DNA of 64,000 nt, taken from Paracidovorax avenae. Its GTDB lineage: Bacteria > Pseudomonadota > Gammaproteobacteria > Burkholderiales > Burkholderiaceae_C. The stretch spans positions 4,003,501-4,067,500 of the forward strand of contig NZ_CP156079.1 of the NCBI RefSeq assembly GCF_040892545.1. Direction: 5' to 3'. The notes under the pieces are model-generated. The model did no database searches, was not told the DNA's origin, and was given only the letters and a program-made list of their open reading frames with translations. A program made the translations under genes and the position numbers. Shown piece by piece: positions 45,343 to 55,013 of this stretch; position 1 is the first letter of the stretch; every line of letters starts with the position of its first letter.

Positions 45343-45353
45343 GGAACAACCCC

Positions 45354-46196
45354 ATGAAAAGCAGTTTCTGGCGGCGCTTCTGCCGCAACAAGGGCGCGGT
45401 CTTCGGCCTCGTCGTGCTCATGCTGGTCGGCCTGGTCACCGCGCTGGGCCCGCTGATCGTGCACAACAACGCCTGGGACATGGTCGGCATGCCGTTCGCC
45501 CATCCGGGCGCGGAGCCGGGCCTGCCGCTGGGCACCGACACCATGGGCCGCGACATCTTCGCGGGCATCGTCGCCGGGGCCCGGGTGTCGCTGCTGATCG
45601 GCGTGGTCTCCACCGTGGTGTCGCTGCTCATCGGCGTATCGATCGGCGCCATCGCGGGCTACTTCGGCGGCTGGGTCGATGCCTCGCTGATGCGCTTCAC
45701 CGAGCTGTTCCAGGCGGTGCCGAGCTTCGCGCTGGCCATCGTGCTGGTGGCCATCTTCGAGCCCTCGGTCGGCTCCATCGTCGCGGCCATCGCGGTCGTC
45801 TCCTGGCCTCCGGTGGCGCGTCTGGTGCGCAGCGAGTTCCTCACGCTGCGCCAGCGCGACTTCGTGGCCGCGGCCCAGCTCGCGGGCCAGTCCACGCCCC
45901 GCATCATCCTCACGCAGATCCTGCCGAACGCGGCTTCGCCGATCGTGGTCATGGCCTCGCTCATGGTGGCCACGGCCATCCTGCTCGAATCGTCGCTGAG
46001 CTTCCTGGGCCTGGGCGACCCGAACCAGATGAGCTGGGGATACATGGTCGGCTCCGCGCGCACGGTGCTGCGCCAGGCCTGGTGGATGGCGGTCTTCCCC
46101 GGCGTGGCCATCCTGCTCACGGTGCTGGCGCTGAACCTGGTGGGCGAAGGCCTGAACGACGGCCTGAACGCGCGCGCCGACGGGAGAGGAAAATGA
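45354..46196 (+). CDS. Peptide-type ABC transporter permease, DppC family
   Basis: A 280-residue permease partner of the DppB-type protein. Diagnostic features are LPLGTDTMGRDIFAGIVAGARVSL in the N-terminal half and the docking loop VRSEFLTLRQRDFVAAAQLAGQS, followed by ILPNAASPIVVMASLMVA and SFLGLGDPNQMSWGYM. The stop codon overlaps the ATG of the ATPase gene (ATGA, 46193-46196), so both are translationally coupled. Confidence 0.93.
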   Translation: MKSSFWRRFCRNKGAVFGLVVLMLVGLVTALGPLIVHNNAWDMVGMPFAHPGAEPGLPLGTDTMGRDIFAGIVAGARVSLLIGVVSTVVSLLIGVSIGAIAGYFGGWVDASLMRFTELFQAVPSFALAIVLVAIFEPSVGSIVAAIAVVSWPPVARLVRSEFLTLRQRDFVAAAQLAGQSTPRIILTQILPNAASPIVVMASLMVATAILLESSLSFLGLGDPNQMSWGYMVGSARTVLRQAWWMAVFPGVAILLTVLALNLVGEGLNDGLNARADGRGK

Positions 46197-47836
46197 AGAT
46201 GGACAAGATCGAACTGCCCGTGCTGGACATCCAGGGCCTGGACATCCGCCTGCCCCGGGGCGCCGACCGCCCGCTCGCCGTGCAGGGCGCCTCGCTGCAC
46301 CTGCTGCCGGGCCGGACGCTCTGCGTGGTGGGCGAATCCGGCTCGGGCAAATCCATGATCGCCAACGCCATCATGGGCCTGCTGCCCAGGCCGCACGTGG
46401 AGCCCGTGGCGGGCCGCATCCTGTTCGACGGGCACGACCTGCTGCAGCTGGACGAAACCCAGCTGCGCGCGCTGCGCGGCAGGCGCATGGGCATGGTGTT
46501 CCAGGAGCCGATGACGGCGCTGAACCCCGTCATGCGCATCGGCGACCAGATCGCCGAGGTGTTCGACGCGCACGTGAGCCTGCCGGCGGCCGAAAAGCGC
46601 CAGCGCATCCTCGCCGCACTGGCCGACGTGGGCCTGCCCGAACCCGAGGTGCTGATCGACAGCTACCCCTTCCGCCTGTCGGGCGGACAGCGCCAGCGCG
46701 TGATGATCGCCTGCGCGCTGGTGCTGGAGCCGGCCCTGCTGATCTGCGACGAGCCCACCACCGCGCTGGACGTGACCACGCAGGCGCAGATCCTGAAGCT
46801 CATCCGCGAACTGCAGCAGCGCAAGGGCACGGCGGTGCTGTTCATCACGCACGATTTCGGGGTGGTCTCCGAGATCGCCGACGAGGTCGTCGTGATGCAG
46901 ACCGGCCAGGTGGTCGAGGCCGGCCCCGCCTCCGCCGTACTGGCCCGTCCGCAGCACGCCTACACGCGCAAGCTGATCGCTGCCATCCCCGACGGCCGTG
47001 TGCGCCAGCCGTCCGGGGAGCGCGACATCACCCATGTGCTGCAGGTGCAGGATCTGCGCAAGACCTATGTCACGGGCGGCAGCCTGTTCAGGAAGGGGCG
47101 GCGCGTGGAAGCGGCCAGGGGCCTCTCGTTCGACCTTCGGCGCGGCGAGACGCTGGGCCTGGTCGGCGAATCCGGTTCGGGCAAATCCACCGTGGGCCGC
47201 TGCATCGTGGGCCTGGCGCCGTTCGACAGCGGGCGCATCCTGTTCCGGGGCCGGACGCTGCAATCGGGCGAGCAGTTCCGCCAGCAGGCGCAGGGCAGGA
47301 TCCAGATGGTGTTCCAGGACCCGTACGCCTCGCTGAACCCGCGCCACCGCATCGGCGCGGCCATCGCACAGGGCCCCATCGCACAGGGCCTTCCCCGGGA
47401 CCAGGCCATGGCCCGCGCCATGGAACTGCTGGAGCTCGTGGGATTGAAGCCCGACGCCGCCGACCGATTCCCGCACGAGTTCTCGGGCGGCCAGCGGCAA
47501 CGCATCGGCATCGCGCGTGCGCTGGCCATGCAGCCCGAGCTGCTGGTGGCCGACGAGCCCGTGTCTGCGCTCGACGTGTCGGTGCAGGCCCAGGTGCTCA
47601 AGCTCTTCGCCGACGTACGCGAGCGCTTCCAGCTGGCCATGGTGTTCATCACGCATGACCTGCGCGTGGCCGGCGAGATGTGCGACCACATCGCCGTGAT
47701 GCAGCGTGGCGAGATCGTCGAATACGGCGAGACGGCCCGGGTGCTGGCCGACCCGCGGCACGCGTACACGCGCACGCTGATCGAGGCGCAGCCCCGGCTG
47801 TCGGCCGCCGCGGAGGCGGCCCGGACATGCGGCTGA
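46193..47836 (+). CDS. Double ABC ATPase (DppD-DppF fusion) for the peptide-type transporter
   Basis: A 547-residue cytoplasmic protein with two complete nucleotide-binding domains in tandem, as in GsiA. Domain one has Walker [10 protein letters not shown] (about residue 45), signature [15 protein letters not shown] and Walker [13 protein letters not shown]. Domain two starts at about residue 285 with GESGSGKST, signature [15 protein letters not shown] and [12 protein letters not shown]. Both should be active. GGGAG is 6 nt before the ATG at 46193; a second ATG at 46199 is equally well placed. Its last 10 nt overlap the dehydrogenase gene. Confidence 0.94.
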   Translation: MKMDKIELPVLDIQGLDIRLPRGADRPLAVQGASLHLLPGRTLCVVGESGSGKSMIANAIMGLLPRPHVEPVAGRILFDGHDLLQLDETQLRALRGRRMGMVFQEPMTALNPVMRIGDQIAEVFDAHVSLPAAEKRQRILAALADVGLPEPEVLIDSYPFRLSGGQRQRVMIACALVLEPALLICDEPTTALDVTTQAQILKLIRELQQRKGTAVLFITHDFGVVSEIADEVVVMQTGQVVEAGPASAVLARPQHAYTRKLIAAIPDGRVRQPSGERDITHVLQVQDLRKTYVTGGSLFRKGRRVEAARGLSFDLRRGETLGLVGESGSGKSTVGRCIVGLAPFDSGRILFRGRTLQSGEQFRQQAQGRIQMVFQDPYASLNPRHRIGAAIAQGPIAQGLPRDQAMARAMELLELVGLKPDAADRFPHEFSGGQRQRIGIARALAMQPELLVADEPVSALDVSVQAQVLKLFADVRERFQLAMVFITHDLRVAGEMCDHIAVMQRGEIVEYGETARVLADPRHAYTRTLIEAQPRLSAAAEAARTCG

Positions 47837-48756
47837 ACAACATGCGCCTGAACATCGCCCTGGTCTCCGACCAGATTCCCATGGACTACCTGCGCCCGGC
47901 CTTCGCGGCGTGCTTCCCGGAGGCGGTGCTGCACCGCTTCGACACCGAGGTGCAGGCGCCCGAAGCACTCGACGACATCGATGTCGCGGTCTGCTGGTCT
48001 CCGCCCGCCGGCCTGCTGGCGCGCATGCCGAAGCTGCGGCTGATCCAGTCCGTGGGCGCCGGCACCGACCACATCACGCGCGACGCCACGCTGCCCGGCG
48101 TGCCCGTGCGCCGCATCGTCGATGCCGAAATGGCCGCGGGCATGAATGCCTATGTGGCCTGGGCCGTGGTGCACGGACAGCGCCACATGGGGGGCTACAT
48201 CGAGAGCCAGCGCCGCGCCGCCTGGCAGGAAGCGCCCGTGGTGCCGCCGGGCCGGCACCGCGTGGGCATCGCCGGGCTGGGCGTGCTGGGCCAGTCGGCC
48301 GCGCGTGCCCTGGCGGCCATCGGCTATGCGGTGCGCGGCTGGAGCCGCAGCCCCAAGAGCGGGTTGCCCGAGGGCGTGCAGGCCTTCCATGGCGAGGCAG
48401 GGCGCGAAGAGTTCCTGGCCGGCTGCGACACGCTGGTCTGCCTGCTGCCGCTGACGGAAGACACGCACGGCATCCTCGATGCGAAGCTGTTCGCCCAGCT
48501 GCCGCGCGGGGCCCGCCTCATCAACGCCGGCCGCGGCGCGCAGCTCGTGCAGGACGACCTGCTCGCCGCGCTGGAGAGCGGCCGCATCGCCTCGGCCGTG
48601 CTCGACGCCTTCGTGGAAGAGCCCCTGCCCGCAGCGCATCCGTTCTGGCACCACCCGCGCATCACCGTCACCCCGCACATCGCCACGCGCACCGGCCCCG
48701 AGACCATCGCGCGGCTGACCCGCGACCACCTCGCTCAGCTTTCCGCGATGGCCTGA
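47827..48756 (+). CDS. D-2-hydroxyacid dehydrogenase (GhrA-like glyoxylate/hydroxypyruvate reductase)
   Basis: A 309-residue NAD(P)-dependent oxidoreductase. The Rossmann motif is GIAGLGVLGQSAARALAAIG (about residue 145), with a following Arg/Ser pair (SRSP) typical of NADPH preference. Catalytic residues are seen in INAGRGAQLVQ (Arg), FVEEPLP (Glu) and HHPRITVTPHIA (His). The short N-terminal domain resembles GhrA. It may reduce a 2-oxoacid formed by the adjacent aminotransferase. The ATG at 47827 lies inside the ATPase gene, with GGAGG 10 nt upstream. Confidence 0.88.
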   Translation: MRLNNMRLNIALVSDQIPMDYLRPAFAACFPEAVLHRFDTEVQAPEALDDIDVAVCWSPPAGLLARMPKLRLIQSVGAGTDHITRDATLPGVPVRRIVDAEMAAGMNAYVAWAVVHGQRHMGGYIESQRRAAWQEAPVVPPGRHRVGIAGLGVLGQSAARALAAIGYAVRGWSRSPKSGLPEGVQAFHGEAGREEFLAGCDTLVCLLPLTEDTHGILDAKLFAQLPRGARLINAGRGAQLVQDDLLAALESGRIASAVLDAFVEEPLPAAHPFWHHPRITVTPHIATRTGPETIARLTRDHLAQLSAMA

Positions 48757-48786
48757 GCGCCGCCCGACCGACCCACGAGGAACCCC

Positions 48787-50178
48787 ATGGCCCAAGAACC
48801 GACGAGCACCGGCGCCAAAGACGTCGCCACCCACCTGCATTCCTACACCAACCTCGCGGCGCTGCCGCAGACGCCGCCGCTCGTGATCGTGGCCGGCGAC
48901 GGCATCCATGTCGTCGATGACCAGGGAAAGCGCTACGTGGAAGCCATGTCCGGCCTGTGGTGCGCCTCGCTGGGTTTCTCCAACCAGCGCCTGGCCGCGG
49001 CCGGCGCCAAGGCGCTCGCCACCCTGCCCTACTACCACACGTTCAACCAGCGCACCAACGTGGCCGTGGCCGACCTGGCCGAAAAGCTGCTGGCGCTGGC
49101 GCCCGTGCCCATGGCGCGCGTGTTCTTCGCCAACTCGGGCTCCGAGGCCAACGACAGCGCGGTGAAGATGGTCTGGTACTACCACAACGCCATCGGCAAG
49201 CCGGACAAGAAGAAGATCATCGCGCGGCGCAATGCCTACCATGGCGTGACCGTGGCCGCGGCCAGCCTGGGCGGGCTGGAGGGCAACCACCGCGACTTCG
49301 ATCTGCCCATCCGGACGGCCCCCGAGGCGCGCTTCCTGCACGTGGACTGCCCGCACCACTACCGCTATGCGCACGAAGGCGAGAGCGAGCAGGACTTCTC
49401 CACGCGCCTGGCCCGCCAGCTCGAAGAGCGCATCCTGGCCGAAGGCCCCGACACCGTGGCCGCCTTCATCGCCGAGCCGGTGATGGGCGCGGGCGGCGTG
49501 CTGGTGCCGCCGGCCGGCTATTTCGAGAAAGTGCAGGCCGTGCTGCGCAAGTACGACGTGCTGCTGATCGCCGACGAGGTGATCTGCGGCTTCGGCCGCA
49601 CCGGCAACATGTTCGGCTCCACCACCTTCGGCCTGCAGCCCGACATCCTCAGCTGCGCCAAGGCGCTGTCCTCGGGATACGTGCCGATCTCGGCCGTCAT
49701 GGTCAACGACAAGGTGCACAGCGCCATCGCCGCCCACAGCGGCAAGCTGGGCAGCTTCGGCCACGGCTACACCTACTCGGGCCATCCGGTCGCCTGCGCC
49801 GTGGCGCTGGAGACGCTGCAGGTGTACGAGGACGAGAACCTGATCGAGCACGTGCGGGCGCTGGCGCCGGCGTTCCAGGACGGCCTGCGCGCCTTCGCCG
49901 GGCGGCCCTGGGTCGGGAACGTGCGCGGCGTGGGCCTGATCGGTGCCGTCGAACTCATGGCCGACAAGGCTGCGCGCACCCCGTTCGCGGCCGAGCGCAA
50001 GGCCGGCTACCGCTTCGCCGCGCTGGCGCTCGAAGAAGGCCTGATCGTGCGCGCCATGGGCGACAGCATCGGCCTGTGCCCGCCGCTCATCATCACCCCG
50101 GACGAACTCGCGGACCTGTTCGCGCGCTTCACGCGCGCCATGGACCGCTTCGACGCCGAAATGGATGGCCAGCCATGA
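48787..50178 (+). CDS. Class III PLP aminotransferase (amine/omega-amino acid:pyruvate type)
   Basis: A 463-residue cytoplasmic transaminase. The fold-type I core shows FFANSGSEANDSAVKMVWYY (phosphate cup), NAYHGVTVAAASLGG, the cofactor aspartate in LLIADEVICGFGRTG and the Schiff-base lysine in LSCAKALSSGYVPISAV. Together with the SGLWCASLGF stretch near residue 55 this resembles putrescine:pyruvate, taurine or beta-alanine:pyruvate transaminases. Placed before a deacetylase gene (4-nt overlap), it probably oxidises a freed primary amine to an aldehyde. Confidence 0.9.
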   Translation: MAQEPTSTGAKDVATHLHSYTNLAALPQTPPLVIVAGDGIHVVDDQGKRYVEAMSGLWCASLGFSNQRLAAAGAKALATLPYYHTFNQRTNVAVADLAEKLLALAPVPMARVFFANSGSEANDSAVKMVWYYHNAIGKPDKKKIIARRNAYHGVTVAAASLGGLEGNHRDFDLPIRTAPEARFLHVDCPHHYRYAHEGESEQDFSTRLARQLEERILAEGPDTVAAFIAEPVMGAGGVLVPPAGYFEKVQAVLRKYDVLLIADEVICGFGRTGNMFGSTTFGLQPDILSCAKALSSGYVPISAVMVNDKVHSAIAAHSGKLGSFGHGYTYSGHPVACAVALETLQVYEDENLIEHVRALAPAFQDGLRAFAGRPWVGNVRGVGLIGAVELMADKAARTPFAAERKAGYRFAALALEEGLIVRAMGDSIGLCPPLIITPDELADLFARFTRAMDRFDAEMDGQP

Positions 50179-51212
50179 AAGCCTTCTTCTCCGACGACCA
50201 ACTGCTGCACGACCCGCAGCAGTACATGCGCGTGGGCCGCATCTGCAAGCCCGCGGACCTGCCCACGCGCGCCGAGGCCCTCATGGGCACGCTGGCGACG
50301 CGCGGCATCACCGTCACCGCGCCACCCGAGGCCGGCCGCGATGCGCTGGAGCGGGTGCACTCCACCGACTACCTCGACTACCTGGAGACGGCGTTCGAGC
50401 GCTGGCAGCGGATCGAGTCGTTCGGCCTGCAGCCCGGCATCGAGGTGCTGCCCAACATGTCGCCGCACGGCCCGCGCGAAGGCGCCTGCCCGTCGCCCGC
50501 CATGCTCGCGCAGACCGGCTGGTACGTGGGCGATCTGTCCTGCCCGATCGGCCCGCACACCTGGCGCTCGGTGCTGCGCTCGGCCCACGCCGCGCTCGCC
50601 GCGGCGGAGACGGTGCGCGCAGCGGGCGGCGTGGCCTACGCGCTGTGCCGGCCCTCGGGCCACCATGCCCAGCGGGCGCGGGCGGCCGGCTTCTGCTACG
50701 TGAACAACAGCGCGATCGCCGCCGCCACGCTGCGCCGCACGCATGCCCGCGTGGCCGTGCTCGACATCGACGCGCACCACGGCGACGGCACGCAGCAGAT
50801 CTTCTACGGGCGCGGCGATGTGCTCACCATCTCCACGCATGCCGACCCCGCCAACTACTACCCCTGGTACACGGGCTACGCGCACGAGCGCGGCACGGGC
50901 GAAGGCGAAGGCTGCAACCTGAACCTGCCGCTCGCGCACGGCAGCGGCAACGCCGAATTCGCGCAGGCGCTGGACCAGGCCGTGGCCGCCATCGAGCGCT
51001 TCCAGCCCCAGGCGCTGGTGCTGCCGCTGGGTTTCGACACCTACAAGGACGACCCGATCAGCGTGCTGAAGTTCGACATGGAGGCCTTCCGCCTGGCCGG
51101 TGCCCGCGTGCGTGCGCTGGGCCTGCCCACCGTCGTGGTGCAGGAGGGCGGCTACATGGTCGGCGCCATCGGCGCGGCGCTCGATGCCTTCCTCGAAGGG
51201 CTCCGGCCATGA
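50175..51212 (+). CDS. Histone-deacetylase-fold amidohydrolase (acetylpolyamine-type), copy 1
   Basis: A 345-residue zinc amidohydrolase of the HDAC/acetylpolyamine amidohydrolase family. The tandem catalytic histidines lie in CRPSGHHAQRARAAGFCYVN, the zinc ligands in LDIDAHHGDGTQQIFY and in GFDTYKDDP, and the transition-state tyrosine in QEGGYMV. The N-terminus (MKAFFSDDQLLHDPQQYM) is typical of bacterial acetylpolyamine deacetylases. It should remove an acyl group from an amine that the preceding aminotransferase can process. Start and stop overlap by 4 nt with the aminotransferase gene. Confidence 0.92.
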   Translation: MKAFFSDDQLLHDPQQYMRVGRICKPADLPTRAEALMGTLATRGITVTAPPEAGRDALERVHSTDYLDYLETAFERWQRIESFGLQPGIEVLPNMSPHGPREGACPSPAMLAQTGWYVGDLSCPIGPHTWRSVLRSAHAALAAAETVRAAGGVAYALCRPSGHHAQRARAAGFCYVNNSAIAAATLRRTHARVAVLDIDAHHGDGTQQIFYGRGDVLTISTHADPANYYPWYTGYAHERGTGEGEGCNLNLPLAHGSGNAEFAQALDQAVAAIERFQPQALVLPLGFDTYKDDPISVLKFDMEAFRLAGARVRALGLPTVVVQEGGYMVGAIGAALDAFLEGLRP

Positions 51213-51225
51213 TTCCGGCTGCCGC

Positions 51226-52119
51226 ATGAGTGCAGTGTCCGCCCCCGCATCCGGCGCACGCGGCGACGGCACCGCCGCGGGCATCGCGCTGTTCCTGTGC
51301 GCGCTGGTGCTGTTCGCGGCCTACGATGCGTTCGCCAAACACATGGTGGCGCACTATCCGCCGGCCGTCGTGAACCTGGGGCGGTACAGCGCCATCGCCG
51401 TGCTGGCCTTCGTGCTGCTGCTGCGCCATGGGGATCTGCGCCTGTGGCGCCAGCCGCACCAGAAGCTGCTCGCCGCGCGCAGCGTGGCGCTGGCCGTCGT
51501 GGCCACCTGCTTCATGGCGGCCCTGGTCACCATGCCGCTGGCCGAGGCCACGGCGATCTATTTCACGGCACCGCTGATGATGGTGGCGCTGTCTCCCTGG
51601 CTGCTCGGCGAACGCGTGGGCCGCGCGCAATGGACGGCCGTGCTGCTCGGCTTCGCGGGCATGCTCTGCATCGTGCGACCGGGCGGCAGCCTGCCGCTGA
51701 CCGGCACGCTGCTGATGGCCGTCTCGGCCGCCTGCTATGCCGTCTTCCAGGTGCTCACGCGCAAGCTCTCGGGCCTGGTGCCCGCGCCCGTGCAATTCGC
51801 GCACGCGGCCCTGGCCTGCCTGCTGATCAGCAGCCTGCCGATGCTCTTCACCGCACACACCGCGCTCCCGCCCTGGCCCGAGATGGCCGTGCTGGCGTCC
51901 GGCGGTGCCATCAGCGGCGGCGCCCAGTTGCTCCTGCTGGCCGCCTTCCGCCGCGTGGGCGCGGCCACGCTGGCGCCGCTCAACTACGTGCAGCTGCTGC
52001 TGGCCGTGCTGATCAGCACGCTGTGGTTCGAGCGGCCGCCGGACGCGCCGGCGCTGCTGGGCATGGCTCTCATCGCCATCGCCGGCGTGTCCCTCGCCCG
52101 TGCGCGCCGTCCGGCATGA
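51226..52119 (+). CDS. EamA/DMT family transporter
   Basis: A 297-residue membrane protein with ten predicted helices in two EamA halves (about 20-145 and 160-290). The first half carries LGRYSAIAVLAFVLLL and TMPLAEATAIYFTAPLMMVALS with the usual LLGERVG; the second carries VGAATLAPLNYVQLLLAVLIS. Members export metabolites or amino acids. It starts 13 bp after the deacetylase gene and may export a product or by-product of the pathway, which is inference. Confidence 0.88.
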   Translation: MSAVSAPASGARGDGTAAGIALFLCALVLFAAYDAFAKHMVAHYPPAVVNLGRYSAIAVLAFVLLLRHGDLRLWRQPHQKLLAARSVALAVVATCFMAALVTMPLAEATAIYFTAPLMMVALSPWLLGERVGRAQWTAVLLGFAGMLCIVRPGGSLPLTGTLLMAVSAACYAVFQVLTRKLSGLVPAPVQFAHAALACLLISSLPMLFTAHTALPPWPEMAVLASGGAISGGAQLLLLAAFRRVGAATLAPLNYVQLLLAVLISTLWFERPPDAPALLGMALIAIAGVSLARARRPA

Positions 52120-52150
52120 TTCCGGGCACACGCAAGACAGGAAACACCCC

Positions 52151-52843
52151 ATGAGCACGCGCATCAGCAACCCCGCCGTCCCGGCGCCCGCCTTCTCCTC
52201 GATCCAGGTGCCCGACCTGGTCGGGGTGGTCGAGGCCCAGTTGCAGGACGCCATCCTCTCGGGCCGCATCGCGCCCGGCGAGCGCATCGTCGAGGCCGAG
52301 CTCGCGCGCCAGATGGGCGTGAGCCGCGCCCCGGTGCGCGAGGCGGCGCGCCGGCTGGAGAGCCTGGGCCTGCTGGTCTCGCGCCCGCGCCACGGCTTCG
52401 CGGTGCGCACCGTATCGGCCAAGCAGGTGAGCGACCTGTACGACGTGCGCATCCAGCTCGAACTGCTGGGCGCCGCGCTGGCCTGCCAGCACGCGAGCGA
52501 TGCCGACCTGGCCGCGCTCGATGCGCGCGTGGACGACATGGTCGCGCGCGCCGAGACGCTGCCCTCGGCCGAGCGCGTGGCGCTGGACCTGGACTTCCAC
52601 TTCGCGATCAGCGCGCTGTCGGGCAACCACTACCTGCACCGGCTGTTCGACAACATGCAGACCGAGGTGCGCATGTTCCTCGCCTTGAGCGAAGGCAGCT
52701 ATGGCGACCTGAAGCTGCTGGCCGAGACGCACCGCCCCATCGCCCACGCGCTGGCCAGGCGCGACGTCGAGGCCGTGCAGCACGCGCTGCGCTTCCACCT
52801 GGAGGACGCCAAGGCGCATGCCTCCAGCCTGTTCAAGACCTGA
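52151..52843 (+). CDS. GntR family transcriptional regulator, FCD subfamily (operon regulator)
   Basis: A 230-residue regulator. The winged helix occupies about residues 20-90 (LSGRIAPGERIVEAELARQM, then VSRAPVREAARRLESLGL), and the FCD ligand domain about 95-220 with the metal-binding pattern LDLDFHFAIS and AETHRPIAHAL. It lies inside the catabolic operon, so it probably senses a pathway intermediate. The inverted repeat TGATG-N5-CATCA at the predicted sigma-54 transcription start (41786-41800) is a candidate operator. Confidence 0.9.
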   Translation: MSTRISNPAVPAPAFSSIQVPDLVGVVEAQLQDAILSGRIAPGERIVEAELARQMGVSRAPVREAARRLESLGLLVSRPRHGFAVRTVSAKQVSDLYDVRIQLELLGAALACQHASDADLAALDARVDDMVARAETLPSAERVALDLDFHFAISALSGNHYLHRLFDNMQTEVRMFLALSEGSYGDLKLLAETHRPIAHALARRDVEAVQHALRFHLEDAKAHASSLFKT

Positions 52844-52878
52844 GAGCGATCCTTCTTCACCGGACACGGAAACCCTGC

Positions 52879-53907
52879 ATGAAAGTCATCTACAGCGACC
52901 AGCACGTCGGCCACGATCCGCAGCAATTCATCGTGCGCGGCCGCATGAAGCGCAGCAACGAGCAGCCCGAGCGCGGCACGCTGCTGCTGGACGCCGCGCG
53001 CCGGCAGGGCCACGACATCCTCGCCCCCGAAGACCACGGCCCCGGCCCGAGGGCCGCGATCCACACGCCGCAGTACCTGCGCTTCCTCGAGACGGCGTGG
53101 GAACGCTGGCAGCAGCTCGAGGGCGCGTCCGAAGAGGTGCTTCCCAATGTCCATCCCTTCCCGGGCCAGCCCTTCACCTACCCCGACAGCCTGGTCGGCC
53201 AGGCCGGCTACCACATGGGCGACATGGCCTGCTCCATCGGACGCCACACCTGGCATGCGGCGACCTGGTCGGCCCACGTGGCCACGCACGCGGCCCAGCT
53301 CGTTCTGGACGGCGAACGGGCCGCCTACGCGCTCTGCCGCCCGCCGGGCCACCATGCCTATGCCGACCGCGCCAACGGCTTCACATACCTGAACAACGCC
53401 GCCATCGCCGCCCAGCACCTGCGCCAGCGGCACGACCGGGTGGCCATCCTGGACATCGACGTGCACCACGGCAACGGCACGCAGGGCATCTTCTGGCGCC
53501 GCAGGGACGTGCTCACCATCTCGCTGCACGCTGACCCGCACTTCTGCACGCCCTTCTTCACCGGCCATGCGCACGAGGCCGGCGAAGGCGAAGGCCTGGG
53601 CTACAACCTGAACCTGCCGCTGGCCCGCGGCACGCAGGACGAGGGGTTCCTCACCGCGCTGGCCACGGCCACCGCCACGGTCCGTGCCTATGCGCCCGGC
53701 GCGCTCGTCGTGGCGCTGGGGCTGGACGCGCACGAAAACGACCCCTACCGGATGCTGGCCGTCAGCACCCCCGGCTTCGGCCGCATCCTCGGCGAGATCG
53801 CCCGGCTGGGCCTGCCCACGGTGCTCGTGCAGGAGGGCGGTTATCTCTCCGAAGACCTGGGCCCCAACCTGGCCAGCGCTCTGGCGGGCTTCGAAAAGGC
53901 GGCATGA
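52879..53907 (+). CDS. Histone-deacetylase-fold amidohydrolase (acetylpolyamine-type), copy 2
   Basis: A 342-residue paralogue of the enzyme at 50175. Catalytic histidines are in CRPPGHHAYADRANGFTYLN, zinc ligands in LDIDVHHGNGTQGIFW and GLDAHENDP, and the tyrosine in QEGGYLSED. The two copies share length and start (MKVIYSDQHVGHDPQQFI here) but differ widely, so they are old paralogues with probably different acyl-amine substrates. It overlaps the kinase gene by 4 nt, linking deacylation with phosphorylation. Confidence 0.92.
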   Translation: MKVIYSDQHVGHDPQQFIVRGRMKRSNEQPERGTLLLDAARRQGHDILAPEDHGPGPRAAIHTPQYLRFLETAWERWQQLEGASEEVLPNVHPFPGQPFTYPDSLVGQAGYHMGDMACSIGRHTWHAATWSAHVATHAAQLVLDGERAAYALCRPPGHHAYADRANGFTYLNNAAIAAQHLRQRHDRVAILDIDVHHGNGTQGIFWRRRDVLTISLHADPHFCTPFFTGHAHEAGEGEGLGYNLNLPLARGTQDEGFLTALATATATVRAYAPGALVVALGLDAHENDPYRMLAVSTPGFGRILGEIARLGLPTVLVQEGGYLSEDLGPNLASALAGFEKAA

Positions 53908-55013
53908 CCATGCACGACCTGGACACCGCGATTCGCGCAGCCCTGCCGGAAGCGGCCGTGCTCACGGCCCCGGCCGCGCCCGTCGAAACCGGCTGGGCCG
54001 CCGCCCTGCTGCAGCGCCTCCATGGCCTCCAGGGCCGGCTCCAGCCGCTCACGGGCGAGCGCGATGCCAACTTCCTGCTGGAGCCGGACGGCGGCGGCGC
54101 GCGCTGCATGCTCAAGCTCTCGCACCCCGACGAAGACCCCGTCGTCGCCGACTTCCAGACCCAGGCCCTGTTGCACATCGCCCGCACCGACCCAGGCCTG
54201 CCCGTGCAGCGCCTGCTTCCCGACCGGCACGGTGCGCCCTCGGTGCAGATCGAGGATGCCGAAGGCCGCACGCGCGTGGCCCGGGTGTTCAGCTACCTCG
54301 AAGGCCTGCCCATGCCGCAGGCGCCGCGCTCGGCGGTGCAGCGCAGCAGCGTGGCCCGCATGCTGGCCCGATTGGACCGAGCCCTGGCCGGCCTGGAGCA
54401 CCCCGCCGCCGCGCGCGAGCTGCCCTGGGACATCCAGCGCGCCGACCGCGTGCGGCCGCTGCTCGCGCATGTCGCCGACCCGGCCCGCCGCGCGCTGGCC
54501 GAATCTGCGCTCGACGGCTTCGTGCAGCGTACCCAGCCGGCGCTCGCCGGGCTGCGACGCCAGCCGATCCACAACGACTTCAACCTCTACAACCTGCTCG
54601 TCGATCCTGCGGAGCCGTCCCGCGTGGCCGGCATCCTGGACTTCGGCGACATGGTGCATGCGCCGCTGGTGGACGATCTGGCCGTCGCGGCCTCGTACCA
54701 CCTCGATGCACAGAGCCAGGAGGCCGGCGACGCGCTGGCGACCATCGCGCGGTTCGCGGCCGACTACCACACCGTATCACCGCTGACCGAGGCCGAGGCC
54801 TTCGCGCTGCTCGACCTCGTGCGGGCGCGCCTGGCGATGGTGGTCGCGATCAGCGGCTGGCGTGCCGCGCGCCAGCCCGACAACGCACCCTACCTGCTGC
54901 GCAACAACGCGATTTCCTGGGCCCGCCTGCAGGCCTGCGCCGATCTCGCGCCCGAGCAGGTGCAGGACGCCATCCACGCCGCCTGCCGCCACCGGGAGCC
55001 CATCCATGCCTGA
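53904..55013 (+). CDS. Hydroxylysine-kinase-like (APH family) phosphotransferase
   Basis: A 369-residue cytoplasmic kinase of the aminoglycoside-phosphotransferase/choline-kinase fold. The ATP lobe contains LTGERDANFLLEPDGG and CMLKLSHP. The catalytic loop is PIHNDFNLYNLLVD and the metal site is GILDFGDMVHAPLVDDLAVA. This last wording is close to AGPHD1-type 5-hydroxylysine kinases, which often accompany or are fused to class III phospho-lyases; here the next gene encodes just that, overlapping by 8 nt. The substrate is presumably a hydroxyl group on an amino-alcohol or hydroxyamine. Confidence 0.85.
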   Translation: MTMHDLDTAIRAALPEAAVLTAPAAPVETGWAAALLQRLHGLQGRLQPLTGERDANFLLEPDGGGARCMLKLSHPDEDPVVADFQTQALLHIARTDPGLPVQRLLPDRHGAPSVQIEDAEGRTRVARVFSYLEGLPMPQAPRSAVQRSSVARMLARLDRALAGLEHPAAARELPWDIQRADRVRPLLAHVADPARRALAESALDGFVQRTQPALAGLRRQPIHNDFNLYNLLVDPAEPSRVAGILDFGDMVHAPLVDDLAVAASYHLDAQSQEAGDALATIARFAADYHTVSPLTEAEAFALLDLVRARLAMVVAISGWRAARQPDNAPYLLRNNAISWARLQACADLAPEQVQDAIHAACRHREPIHA

